From contig CANRFF010000001.1 in NCBI GenBank assembly GCA_947629825.1, positions 186,001-250,000 of the forward strand: a stretch of DNA of 64,000 nucleotides, written 5' to 3'. The translations under genes and the position numbers were made by a program. Positions 26,001-34,399 of the stretch are shown here, piece by piece (positions within the stretch are counted from its first letter, which is position 1; the number at the start of each line of letters is the position of its first letter). The notes below the pieces were generated by a model. The model saw only the letters and a program-made list of their open reading frames with translations, had not been told where the DNA came from and made no database searches. Origin of the DNA: an uncultured Anaeroplasmataceae bacterium (GTDB lineage Bacteria > Bacillota_I > Bacilli_A > Acholeplasmatales > Anaeroplasmataceae).

Positions 26001-26334
26001 AGTGTTCAAGGAAAAATCCGGTGGAGAAACTCAGGTACCGTTTTATGTGGCGATTATTGCTTCTTTCGTTCGGGTTTACACGAAGACGTCCGTTTTGGGC
26101 GGAGATCCGATCGGATTGGTTTTATTTGATGAAGTTTTCGATAAAATGGATGCGAATCGTATGCATTCCATGATGAATTTTATCAATTCCATGCCGTTGC
26201 AGGTCATCATTGCCTGCCCACCGCAGAGAATGGATATTTTACAGAAATTTGCGAAGACGACGTTGATTATGGTTCGTCAGGGAACAAAAGCGTCTGTTCT
26301 TCCGATGATTCAGAATGAAGAGGTGGAACAATGA
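23089..26334 (+). CDS. jetC: JetC-like (MukB/SMC-type) condensin ATPase
   Basis: A 1081-residue SMC-like ATPase. Walker A GPNASGKST is at residues 30-38. An ABC signature (EKSGGETQVPFYVAI) lies near 974 and Walker B with catalytic Glu (LVLFDEVFDKMD) near 1013. Long coiled coils run on both sides (about 220-450 and 620-920) of a central hinge-like region (about 470-600). This is the two-headed motor of a Wadjet/MukBEF-type complex that extrudes DNA loops. It overlaps jetB before it and sepF after it by four bases each. No jetD, the TOPRIM nuclease that makes Wadjet cut circular plasmids, lies beside it. Confidence 0.92.
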   Translation: MKKLVKIRLINWHYLSNETIELDGNVLLSGPNASGKSTLMDAITYIMTAGDTMFNLAANEKGKRDLRGYVKCKLGMDDKEYLRNGDVSGHVALEFFDEKTENSFVVGAVIDAFGELLPVKTLFYRTYEPLNDSMFVSENHEIYGTVEFRKHNPNFEYFLTKKEAKRGFRTAFGSINEDFYRLIPKALAFKPIADVKDFIYQNILEEKEIDVTAIKDSIRSYKELENTLKLINKKIADLKEIDSIYQELKGIQEQKDYIDYLMHLFDVEAVRSEMNDASKQIEKQEILRVSKEKEINDLDHELLSLNERSKELYIALSNNDTFKAEEYLNREILRTQTNITALEANQQSFLKRCGKYKESVDQIRKICSDKLFNEMANLPLVQINSMDVASTKIRLQDFSERLKTFQNHLLQELGALNTKKKALVSEINEISISLKSVEQNHVNFPNALIQMRNEIEEGLKRIYNYDIKVHIFAELCEITDSHWADVVEVFLGNRRFYFIVEPRYYDQALLIYDRIKGRYRLYGVGLVNTKQISKFNTYEPNSLASILTSENQDAQRYINYTCGNVIMCKEASELENYQTAVTDDMLIYRGYAVTSLNPNVERPFIGRNAASKQVEQWREKANITKNEYVELDRQIQNLTQIATYIQQIDIRPIMEDLDKAITLEKEKNALVDLTKQAARRKNATPSELQDDYDKVLSTIKSCDTRKMTLGKEIGGIDNAIDALNAVIYTKKNQLAELEKELKNLSNGSVVVEQRALEEYQALVSTKNFKQAFAEYQEKYRSEEGSYTLLNDTLIAKQYAYINTYNSTFSIGLTEIDKFEAELVKLEKTELIKYERKVRSARESAELVFKEDFIAKLRNNILTAEQEISKINETLSNITFGNDRYEFIFPKSSEYSQFYEMVTSDLEDNNQGLLTYEFQQKYDEQIRELFETLSVDEVNSNGAINKFTDYRTYMDYDIRIINNHGETMTYSKVFKEKSGGETQVPFYVAIIASFVRVYTKTSVLGGDPIGLVLFDEVFDKMDANRMHSMMNFINSMPLQVIIACPPQRMDILQKFAKTTLIMVRQGTKASVLPMIQNEEVEQ

Positions 26335-26675
26335 GTTTATTTGGAAAAAAGAAAAACGAATACGAAGAAGCGTCGAAAAATTTAAGTCAATCGACTTTGG
26401 CAAGCGATCGTCTGATTATCGAACAGCTTCAGGATAACGATCAAAAGGCGGCCGAGTTGGTTTCGTCGCTGAAACAGGGAAATCCTCTGATATTGAATTT
26501 CGAGGATCTCGATCCTCTTCCTGCGAATAAATTGTTGGCTTTTTTTGCGGGAGCCTGTTATGCGCTGGATGGAAAAAGTGTCAAGATCAACGACAAGACC
26601 TATTTATTTGCGAGAAAAGCAGAATTTATGGACGGCTCCTTGCAAAACTTTATCGACCATTTGCCGAAAGCATAA
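26331..26675 (+). CDS. sepF: SepF-like cell division protein
   Basis: A 114-residue protein with the SepF (DUF552) fold. A short N-terminal segment (MSLFGKKKNEYEE) may be the membrane-binding helix; it is followed by the core DNDQKAAELVSSLKQGNPLILNFEDLD and FFAGACYALDGKSVKIND. SepF anchors FtsZ to the membrane and arranges filaments at the septum. It is shorter than the 150-residue B. subtilis protein because the linker is reduced. Its ATG overlaps the jetC stop (ATGA), so it is made together with the condensin rather than with ftsZ, which is 20 kb away. The terminator behind it closes the operon. Confidence 0.88.
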   Translation: MSLFGKKKNEYEEASKNLSQSTLASDRLIIEQLQDNDQKAAELVSSLKQGNPLILNFEDLDPLPANKLLAFFAGACYALDGKSVKINDKTYLFARKAEFMDGSLQNFIDHLPKA

Positions 26676-26722
26676 AAAAACAAGAAGAATTCGTTTTGAA
26701 ATACATTTATTTTATCGAAAAG

Positions 26723-26757
26723 AAAAAGCCGGAAGGAAAATCCTACCGGCTTTTTTG
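26723..26757. terminator. Bidirectional terminator between sepF and the aminotransferase gene
   Basis: AAAAAGCCGG (26723-26732) pairs with CCGGCTTTTT (26746-26755), with an inner AGGA/TCCT helix after one A-A mismatch and a three-A loop. A-run on one side and T-run on the other let it work for both convergent genes. Confidence 0.93.
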
Positions 26758-26763
26758 TTGGAT

Positions 26764-27939
26764 TTAAAAATTTTTCAAAGCGGAATTGGTAAATGATTGT
26801 TCTTTCAATTTCCGAAGAAATTGTTCCAGGCGGTCGCAAGCGGTTTTGATGGTGTTCATATCGACGCAAAAACTCAGTCGGATAAAATCATCGGCTTCGA
26901 AACAATCTCCCGGAATAATGGCGACTTTGTATTCTGAAGCAAATCTTCGGCAAAATTCCGTAGAAGACAGATGAAACGGACGGATGGATGGAAAAATATA
27001 AAAAGCCCCTTGCGGTTTTTCGACTTCCAAGTTCATTTGTTTCAACCGCCGGTAGATGTAGTCCCGTCGTTTTTTGTAACTTTCGATCATTTGGCGATTA
27101 TCGTAGGAAAGCGCAACTTTCATGGCCGGTTGAATGAACGTATTTAACGCCACGATCATATATTGGTGAATTTTCATTGCTTGTTTGCAGAAATCCGCAT
27201 TGGCAATCATATATCCGCACCTCCAGCCCGGCATGGCATAGGATTTGGAAAAGGACTGACAGACAATAATCCGATCTTTCAGATCGTGAAACTGCACGAA
27301 TCCGATTTCCCGCTTTCCAAACACGATCTGATTGTAAACGTCATCGCAGATGATGAAGATGGGTAAATCTTTGACGGCCTCATAGATATGGTGTAAAGTT
27401 TCCTGAGTATAGATCGTTCCCGTCGGATTATTCGGCGATGTCAGAATGATGGCTTTGGTTTTGGGAGTAATCGCTTCTTCGAGTTGTTTTCTGGTGATTT
27501 GAAAATGGGTCGAAGTGGTATCGATCGTTACGACGACGCCCTGACAATATTCGATCATCTGCCGATACATCGGGTAGGCGGGAATCGGGACGATGACTTC
27601 ATCGTTGGGATTCAGCATGGTAAAAATGGCTGAAGTCAAGGCTTCGGTAGAACCGTGCGTAATTAAAATTTCATCCGGAGTACAGATAAAATGATTGAAT
27701 TTTTCTTCAAATTGACAGATTTCTTTTCTGAGATCCCAAAATCCCGGTGTCGGACCGTATTTGGTCTGATGATCTTCCAGTGCCGCAATCGCCGACTGCG
27801 TAATTTCTGTCGGAGTATTGAAATCCGGTTCACCGAGGGTCATAACGGTATCCACCCCGACGGATTTGGCATAGTCGTTGAACTGTCTGATTTTGGAAGT
27901 TTGTACTTTTAGTATATTCTCATTCAATTTGATTTCCAT
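26764..27939 (-). CDS. Pyridoxal-phosphate-dependent aminotransferase, class I/II
   Basis: A 391-residue fold type I aminotransferase of the aspartate/aromatic subgroup. It has the YGPTPGFWDLR substrate loop, SPNNPTGTIY, Asp200 in IICDDVY for the PLP nitrogen, the Schiff-base Lys232 in SFSKSYAMPGWRCGY and the carboxylate-binding Arg in FIRLSFC. The ATG at 27939 is eight bases behind AGGTGAGG; the TTG two codons earlier is less likely. Divergent from glutamate dehydrogenase, which supplies the glutamate such enzymes use. Aspartate, alanine or aromatic specificity cannot be settled by eye. Confidence 0.92.
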   Translation of the reverse strand: MEIKLNENILKVQTSKIRQFNDYAKSVGVDTVMTLGEPDFNTPTEITQSAIAALEDHQTKYGPTPGFWDLRKEICQFEEKFNHFICTPDEILITHGSTEALTSAIFTMLNPNDEVIVPIPAYPMYRQMIEYCQGVVVTIDTTSTHFQITRKQLEEAITPKTKAIILTSPNNPTGTIYTQETLHHIYEAVKDLPIFIICDDVYNQIVFGKREIGFVQFHDLKDRIIVCQSFSKSYAMPGWRCGYMIANADFCKQAMKIHQYMIVALNTFIQPAMKVALSYDNRQMIESYKKRRDYIYRRLKQMNLEVEKPQGAFYIFPSIRPFHLSSTEFCRRFASEYKVAIIPGDCFEADDFIRLSFCVDMNTIKTACDRLEQFLRKLKEQSFTNSALKNF

Positions 27940-27968
27940 TTTCAAAACCTCACCTGAAATTTCTTTTT

Positions 27969-27997
27969 ATTATATCATATCCTTCGACGTTTCGAAA
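27969..27997 (-). promoter_or_regulatory. Probable promoter of the aminotransferase gene
   Basis: Minus-strand TATAAT (27969-27974) about 30 bases before the start; the -35 17 bp away (TTTCGA, 27992-27997) is poor. Confidence 0.5.
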
Positions 27998-28039
27998 TAT
28001 TAAGAAATAAAAAAAAAGAATTTTCGAAAAAAAGGGGAG

Positions 28040-28074
28040 TTGATATCATAAAAATATGATATGATATATATAAA
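28040..28074 (+). promoter_or_regulatory. gdhA promoter region with inverted repeat
   Basis: TTGATA (28040-28045) and TATATA/TATAAA (28065-28074) at slightly long spacing. ATATCATA (28043-28050), AAAA, TATGATAT (28055-28062) form a perfect inverted repeat inside the spacer, in the position of a repressor operator. Confidence 0.55.
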
Positions 28075-28093
28075 ATGGTGGAGGAGATGGTAG

Positions 28094-29440
<1,347 letters not shown>

Positions 29441-29470
29441 AAAAATACTTTTTCGAAAGTATTTTTTTTT
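29441..29470 (+). terminator. Rho-independent terminator after gdhA
   Basis: Perfect 11-bp stem AAAAATACTTT / AAAGTATTTTT with TTCG tetraloop, then a long T-run. Confidence 0.93.
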
Positions 29471-29500
29471 GAAATGATTTTTTCATTTTGCGTGAAAGTA

Positions 29501-29509
29501 TGTTACAAT
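29501..29509 (+). promoter_or_regulatory. Extended -10 promoter of the NPCBM-M60 operon
   Basis: TGT-TACAAT, an extended -10 element, 26 bases before the first gene; no good -35 is seen. Confidence 0.5.
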
Positions 29510-29534
29510 AGAAACAGATGAAAGAGGTACTCAT

Positions 29535-30092
29535 ATGATCGGAGATAGTATTTTTAAAACCATCGGAATTTGGCTGCTTATCATTTTGGGAGGCTTTTTG
29601 ATTGTTTTCGGTGCTTTTGGATTGAATATGATTCCGTCACAGGAAGAGAAGAAACTGTATTTATCCGATTTGGAACCGGCCTATTCGGTTGTGGGATACG
29701 GACAGCTTCTTTCATATAACGAAACTTCCGAAACGTTTCCTTCTTTGAAATGGGAAGGACAAGAACGGAAGTTTGCCCATGGTTTTTTCGCACACGCTTA
29801 TTCTACGTTGGTATTTGATGTCCATTCTTATCAGCCGAAGAAATTCACCACTTATTTCGGGGTAAACGAAACGGCCAGGAACAATCAGAATACTTCGATG
29901 GTGTTTGTGATTTATTTCGATCATCAAGAAGTTTTCCGCTCGGATCTGATGAATGGGGCAAGCGAAGGAGAATATGTGGAATTGGCGCTTTCTTCCTCGG
30001 TAAACAGAATTACTTTGGTGATTGACAGTTTAGCTTCCAATGCCAATGATCACGGAGTATGGGCGGATTCTTTACTCTATTACACTTCCTAA
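29535..30092 (+). CDS. NPCBM/NEW2-domain membrane protein
   Basis: A 185-residue protein with one N-terminal transmembrane helix (about residues 10-32) and an extracellular domain matching NPCBM: LYLSDLEPAYSVVGYGQ, FAHGFFAHAYSTLVFDV, FTTYFGVNET, and NDHGVWADSLLYY at the end. NPCBM modules are galactose/glycan-binding beta-sandwiches usually attached to glycosidases; here one stands alone on the membrane. It lies 19 bases before the M60 lipoprotein gene, so both probably act on the same glycoprotein. No catalytic domain is present. Confidence 0.85.
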   Translation: MIGDSIFKTIGIWLLIILGGFLIVFGAFGLNMIPSQEEKKLYLSDLEPAYSVVGYGQLLSYNETSETFPSLKWEGQERKFAHGFFAHAYSTLVFDVHSYQPKKFTTYFGVNETARNNQNTSMVFVIYFDHQEVFRSDLMNGASEGEYVELALSSSVNRITLVIDSLASNANDHGVWADSLLYYTS

Positions 30093-30111
30093 AGAAAGGA
30101 CGATTCTGAAA

Positions 30112-33100
30112 ATGAAAAGAAGTTGTTTATTGGTTTTGGTGCTGATGATGTTATTGTTGTTTTCTTCTTGCGGAACGTCCGGATCGGAAAGCAAAAGATA
30201 TCAAAGCGACGGATATGTCGGTCAGACGATGGAAGATTTGAAAAAAACGAATCGGAAAAAACCGAAAGTTTCCAATGAAGGATTGGAAAAGTATCCCGTT
30301 TATAATGAAGTTTTCGATGGAGATGAAAATTTAAAACAAAAAATCTCGGCCGAAAACGAAAGTCTGGTTGCCTCTTCAAGTACGTATGATTCTATGGATC
30401 AAGACGGCAATTTGTTTTTGGAAGGAGTACCTACGGGCAAAAAACTTTATAAGCATACGGCCTCTTTCGGTTTGTATGGCGGTGATGTCAAAGACAGCGA
30501 ATCCGCTGTGGTTCGGAAAATCACGATTACGCCCCGATCGCTTGGAAACTATATTACGGGACTTTACGCTCCGGCAGGAGAAGTCATCGAAGTTTCCGTT
30601 TCAAAAGAAGATTTAAAGAAAACGGGTGGATTTTCCATCGAAATCGGAAATGTGTCGAATCGGGGACATCTGAATACGATTCCGCTCGATCGGGATTTTA
30701 CCAGAATGCCGAATATTATCAACAAGATGAAAATACAAGAAGAATCCGAAAAGACTTATGTCGGCAGTTTTTTCGGCGGACCGATCTATCTGGGAGAGCC
30801 GGCAAACAAAGGAAAAACCTATACGGTTACGATCAAAGGTGCCGTTCCTTACTCTTATTTCATTTTAGGGCAAACGACGGAAGAAGAATTCGATCGGTAT
30901 CGGACAAGCAGTGCTCCTTTTTTCGATTTGGAAGTCTGGGACGACGGAATTCGTCATTCGGGACCGCACAGTCAGGTTGCGGACTATTCGTATGAAGATT
31001 GTTATCAAGCCGCACGATTATGGGAAAAGATTGCCGATTTGTCCAATCGGGTTCCGAGTGCTTCTGCCAATACCGGTATTGCGATGCGTTACGATACTTA
31101 TGTTCCGGCCGGTGCCGCCGTTGCGTTTGTCGGAGCCAATTTTTGCGTACTGCCGGTCGATTGGATGAGAGGTTCTTTGAATTATGAAGAAATGGTTTCT
31201 TCGGGAATGTGGGGAACCATTCATGAATTCAATCATCATTTTCAGGGCTATGGGGCTCCGGACGGCGGGGAAGTGACGAACAACGCCGTCAGTCTTTTGG
31301 AGTATGTTTTATATACGGATATTTCTTCTTATCGTACGCTGGATGAGACGTCGTTAAGTTGGTGGAATCGCTATACCAATCCGCAATTTGCGTTAAAAGA
31401 AGTATTGAATGCTTCAGAAGACCAACCGAATTACACTCTGTCTTCCTATGCGGTTTTGATACATTGTTTCGGAGTGGATACTTTTTTAAAAGCGATTTCT
31501 TTACAAAAAAAATCGTCCGATGCGGATGAATGGTATCAAGCCTTTTGTCTGGCTTCGGGTTACGATTTGACTTATTTTTTCGAAACGCTTTGCCATTTTC
31601 CTTTGAAGGAGTCTTCCAAAGAAGCCATTCGTCTGAAAAATTTAAAGCCGTTTTTACCGATTGCGTCGGTTTTCCAAAGCAAATTGAATTATGTTTCCAT
31701 GGAAAAGACCGTTCGGCCGTTTCGGATTCCGTATCAATCGGCGTATTCGATGAATCTGGATGAGAATCTGATTCTTCCGCAAGGTTGTTCTTTTGAAATT
31801 CAATCGATTCTGCCTCCGAAAAACGGAACGGTGGATCTGGAAAACCACGTATTGACGTACCGGCCGAAAGGATATTGCAAAGAAGCGGATGATTTTGATG
31901 TGGTGCTTCGGATTTCCTCTCCTGTGGGAACGGTTTCCTGCAGTTTGACCTTTTCTTTGGTACAAACGGAAAATAAAGTGGAAGTGACGACATATTCTTA
32001 TTCGCCCGAAAAATTGTATCCGAATTTGGCGGTTGCCGAAGCCAATGAATTTTCGGGGTACGATCAAAAAGAAACCTCGGTTCAGACCGATACGCTTTTA
32101 AACAATCTTGAGGCAAATACCATCACTGTAGCAAATACCAAAGTTCATCTGGAAGAAGCCGGGAAATATCGGTTTTATCTGCGTGGACGGGATGCGATGG
32201 TATTTCTTCGGTTGGGAAGTGAAAAAAAAGATGTTCTTTCGATGTACACCAACGGAAGTTTCAATCAATTCAGCAATGTTACCGAAAGCAGTTATTATGA
32301 AATCGAAATTCGCCGTCCGACCGATGTTTATTTAAAAGAGCTGAGTCTGGCAAAATCCGATGGGGTTTTTGCGGAAGTGGGATATGCGAAAGAGTTCAAC
32401 GGTACGTTTACACCACAGCGGATTTCGGAACATCTTTTGGTTCCGGTATCCGAATCGTATGAAAAGACCATTTTCGAAACCGAAAATCACTATCCGAAAG
32501 AATATACGTTCGGTGGGACGGTTCTTGATTCCGATCTTTTTCAAGTCGTTCAGACGGAAAATTTTATTCCGTGGAGTACAGATTATCGCGAAGATAAAAT
32601 TTTCGATGGAAATTTATCGACCTATCTTCATACTCAAAATGCGGTCAATGAAAATTCTTCGGTTTCTCTTTTGGTGGATTTGAAGAAAACGGAAGTTTTC
32701 GATTATTTGAAAATTTACGGTCGCAATCAAAAACAGGAAAGCCACGTACCGATTTCTTTTGCGCTTTATCTCGGGACGGATCTGAACGATATGGAACTTT
32801 ATCAAGTCTATGAAAACTTACCGGTAGAGGAAACGTCCGTTACGGTGTGGTTTGAAAAAGAGGTGAAGGCCAGATATTACCGGTTGGTGATTACCGAAAC
32901 GCAATCTCAAAGATATCTGGCAATCGCTCAGATCGATGTGGGAATCTATTTTCCTTTTTCCGAACTTTTATCGATGAATCGGGAAGAAGTGGTCTTCGAC
33001 GGGAACTGGGACAGCAGTTGCAGAAACTTCAGTCCGTTCGGGTTTGTGAATTTTTCAAAAAAAGGAACGCTCACCTTTCATTTCAGCGGAACGGCGATCG

Positions 33101-33300
33101 GAATTTTGGGCTATGCGACGGCGGACAGCGAAATGACCATTCGTATCGACGATGGGAAAAAAGAAAAAATCCGTTTGAACAAGGAAGACGATTTGCAAGT
33201 ATTATTCCGACATCTCAATTTGGAAAACAAAGAACATCAGATAGAAATCGACATCGCCGATTCCCATGTGCTTTATGCGGGATTTGCGGTTCAACAATAA
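30112..33300 (+). CDS. M60-type (enhancin/mucin-peptidase-like) metalloprotease lipoprotein with discoidin/CBM32-like domain
   Basis: A 1062-residue exported lipoprotein with a short signal peptide and lipidation Cys20 (LLFSSC). An N-terminal beta domain (ITGLYAPAGEVIEVSV, FFGGPIYLG) precedes the gluzincin site H371-E-F-N-H375, with GEVTNN supplying a probable third ligand Glu387, as in M60-like peptidases that cut mucins. Residues about 820-945 resemble an F5/8C/CBM32 glycan-binding domain (IFDGNLSTYLHTQN, ARYYRLVITET). The start at 30112 was chosen for the signal peptide; the open frame runs in from 30040 inside the previous gene. Predicted to sit on the outer membrane face and cleave glycosylated host proteins. 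Confidence 0.88.
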   Translation: MKRSCLLVLVLMMLLLFSSCGTSGSESKRYQSDGYVGQTMEDLKKTNRKKPKVSNEGLEKYPVYNEVFDGDENLKQKISAENESLVASSSTYDSMDQDGNLFLEGVPTGKKLYKHTASFGLYGGDVKDSESAVVRKITITPRSLGNYITGLYAPAGEVIEVSVSKEDLKKTGGFSIEIGNVSNRGHLNTIPLDRDFTRMPNIINKMKIQEESEKTYVGSFFGGPIYLGEPANKGKTYTVTIKGAVPYSYFILGQTTEEEFDRYRTSSAPFFDLEVWDDGIRHSGPHSQVADYSYEDCYQAARLWEKIADLSNRVPSASANTGIAMRYDTYVPAGAAVAFVGANFCVLPVDWMRGSLNYEEMVSSGMWGTIHEFNHHFQGYGAPDGGEVTNNAVSLLEYVLYTDISSYRTLDETSLSWWNRYTNPQFALKEVLNASEDQPNYTLSSYAVLIHCFGVDTFLKAISLQKKSSDADEWYQAFCLASGYDLTYFFETLCHFPLKESSKEAIRLKNLKPFLPIASVFQSKLNYVSMEKTVRPFRIPYQSAYSMNLDENLILPQGCSFEIQSILPPKNGTVDLENHVLTYRPKGYCKEADDFDVVLRISSPVGTVSCSLTFSLVQTENKVEVTTYSYSPEKLYPNLAVAEANEFSGYDQKETSVQTDTLLNNLEANTITVANTKVHLEEAGKYRFYLRGRDAMVFLRLGSEKKDVLSMYTNGSFNQFSNVTESSYYEIEIRRPTDVYLKELSLAKSDGVFAEVGYAKEFNGTFTPQRISEHLLVPVSESYEKTIFETENHYPKEYTFGGTVLDSDLFQVVQTENFIPWSTDYREDKIFDGNLSTYLHTQNAVNENSSVSLLVDLKKTEVFDYLKIYGRNQKQESHVPISFALYLGTDLNDMELYQVYENLPVEETSVTVWFEKEVKARYYRLVITETQSQRYLAIAQIDVGIYFPFSELLSMNREEVVFDGNWDSSCRNFSPFGFVNFSKKGTLTFHFSGTAIGILGYATADSEMTIRIDDGKKEKIRLNKEDDLQVLFRHLNLENKEHQIEIDIADSHVLYAGFAVQQ

Positions 33301-33316
33301 AAAAGGAGAATAAGTT

Positions 33317-34273
33317 ATGATTCAAAAATTATGGAAAGCCATCGAAGCGTATGAGACGATTATCATTCATCGTCACAAAAGACCGGATCTGGATGCGCTC
33401 GGAAGTCAAAGGGGATTGGCACTTTGCCTTCGGAACAAATATCCCCGAAAAAAAATCCGTATCGTCGGAGATATGAATGAAAAATATGCATTTTTGGGAA
33501 AAATGGATCTGGTTTCGGATGAAGAATACCAAGACGCACTATGTATTATTACCGATGTGGCGGTTTCTTCGATGGTCAGTGACGACCGATATCGTCTTGC
33601 GAAAGAAATTTTTGTGATCGATCATCATAAAAATCTGTCGGATATTACCGATCAGGTGATTATCGATCCGACGAAAGTGGCGGTTTGCGAGTGGATTGTT
33701 TGCTTGCTTGCCGACCGAAACATCGCCATTCCCAAAGATGCGGCAACCGCTTTTTATGGTGGAATTGTTACCGACAGCGGTCGGTTTCAATACGGAGAAA
33801 CCTCCGCATCCACCCTGCGAGTGGCGGCCGATCTGTTGGAATGCGGTGCGGATAAAGAATTTATTTACCAAAATCTTTATACGGAATCTTTGGCCGAACG
33901 GCAAATGAAGAATTGGTTTGCTTCCCGATTCGAAATCACCGCTTCGGGAGTTGCCTATTTGAAAAACGGAAAAGAAGTCTTTGAAAAATTTCCGGTGGAT
34001 TTTTTTACGATTTCCAGAGGAATGGTTTCTTTGATGGCGGGAATCAAAGAAATTCCGATCTGGTGCAATTTCACTCTGGATTTACAGACGAACAAAGTAG
34101 TAGGCGAATTTCGCAGCCGTTCGATTTCCATTGTGGATATTGCGAAAAAATACGGTGGCGGAGGTCATGATCTGGCTTGCGGTGCGACCTTATCCGATTT
34201 TGAAGAGGCCGATTTGATTCTTCGGGATTTCGATCAAAGAATTCGGGAAGCCGAATCGCAAAGTTTGAAATGA
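33317..34273 (+). CDS. nrnA: DHH/DHHA1 phosphoesterase, NrnA-like
   Basis: A 318-residue DHH-family phosphodiesterase. It has the metal motifs HRHKRPDLDALGS, TDVAV, DHHKN and YGGIVTDSG, and the DHHA1 substrate-binding GGGGHDLACGA near the C-terminus. NrnA enzymes degrade nano-RNA and linear dinucleotides such as pApA from c-di-AMP turnover, and dephosphorylate pAp. The first motif reads RPDLDALGS instead of the common RPDGDALGS, a mild change. AAAAAGGAG precedes the ATG. A terminator closes the unit. Confidence 0.9.
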   Translation: MIQKLWKAIEAYETIIIHRHKRPDLDALGSQRGLALCLRNKYPRKKIRIVGDMNEKYAFLGKMDLVSDEEYQDALCIITDVAVSSMVSDDRYRLAKEIFVIDHHKNLSDITDQVIIDPTKVAVCEWIVCLLADRNIAIPKDAATAFYGGIVTDSGRFQYGETSASTLRVAADLLECGADKEFIYQNLYTESLAERQMKNWFASRFEITASGVAYLKNGKEVFEKFPVDFFTISRGMVSLMAGIKEIPIWCNFTLDLQTNKVVGEFRSRSISIVDIAKKYGGGGHDLACGATLSDFEEADLILRDFDQRIREAESQSLK

Positions 34274-34277
34274 GACT

Positions 34278-34310
34278 ACTCTCGGATTTTTTCCGGGAGT
34301 TTTTGTTTTT
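34278..34310 (+). terminator. Rho-independent terminator after nrnA
   Basis: ACTCTCGGA (34278-34286) pairs with TCCGGGAGT (34292-34300), one wobble, followed by T5-G-T6. Confidence 0.9.
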
Positions 34311-34332
34311 TCCTCAAAATCGGCGGGTTTTA

Positions 34333-34361
34333 TTGAAATTTTTATGATTTTATTATATATT
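34333..34361 (+). promoter_or_regulatory. Promoter before the SAP-like protein-mutS-mutL run
   Basis: TTGAAA (34333-34338), 17-bp spacer, TATATT (34356-34361). A second TATAAT at 34362-34367 is close by but badly spaced. Confidence 0.6.
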
Positions 34362-34399
34362 TATAATAGATGTTTTTCGGATAAAGGACGTGTTGAAGA

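Noticed and set aside
21084-26334. Complete Wadjet defence system
   Set aside because: No JetD nuclease gene is adjacent, and the operon ends with sepF and a terminator; only a JetABC-type condensin is claimed.
23089-26334. JetC as the chromosomal SMC or as SbcC/Rad50
   Set aside because: Length, DUF4194-like partner and kleisin-like neighbour fit the JetABC/MukFEB layout; there is no SbcD-type nuclease or ScpA/ScpB.
32360-33320. Alternative plus-strand frames within the M60 gene
   Set aside because: Basic, low-complexity out-of-frame readings of the lipoprotein gene without starts of their own.
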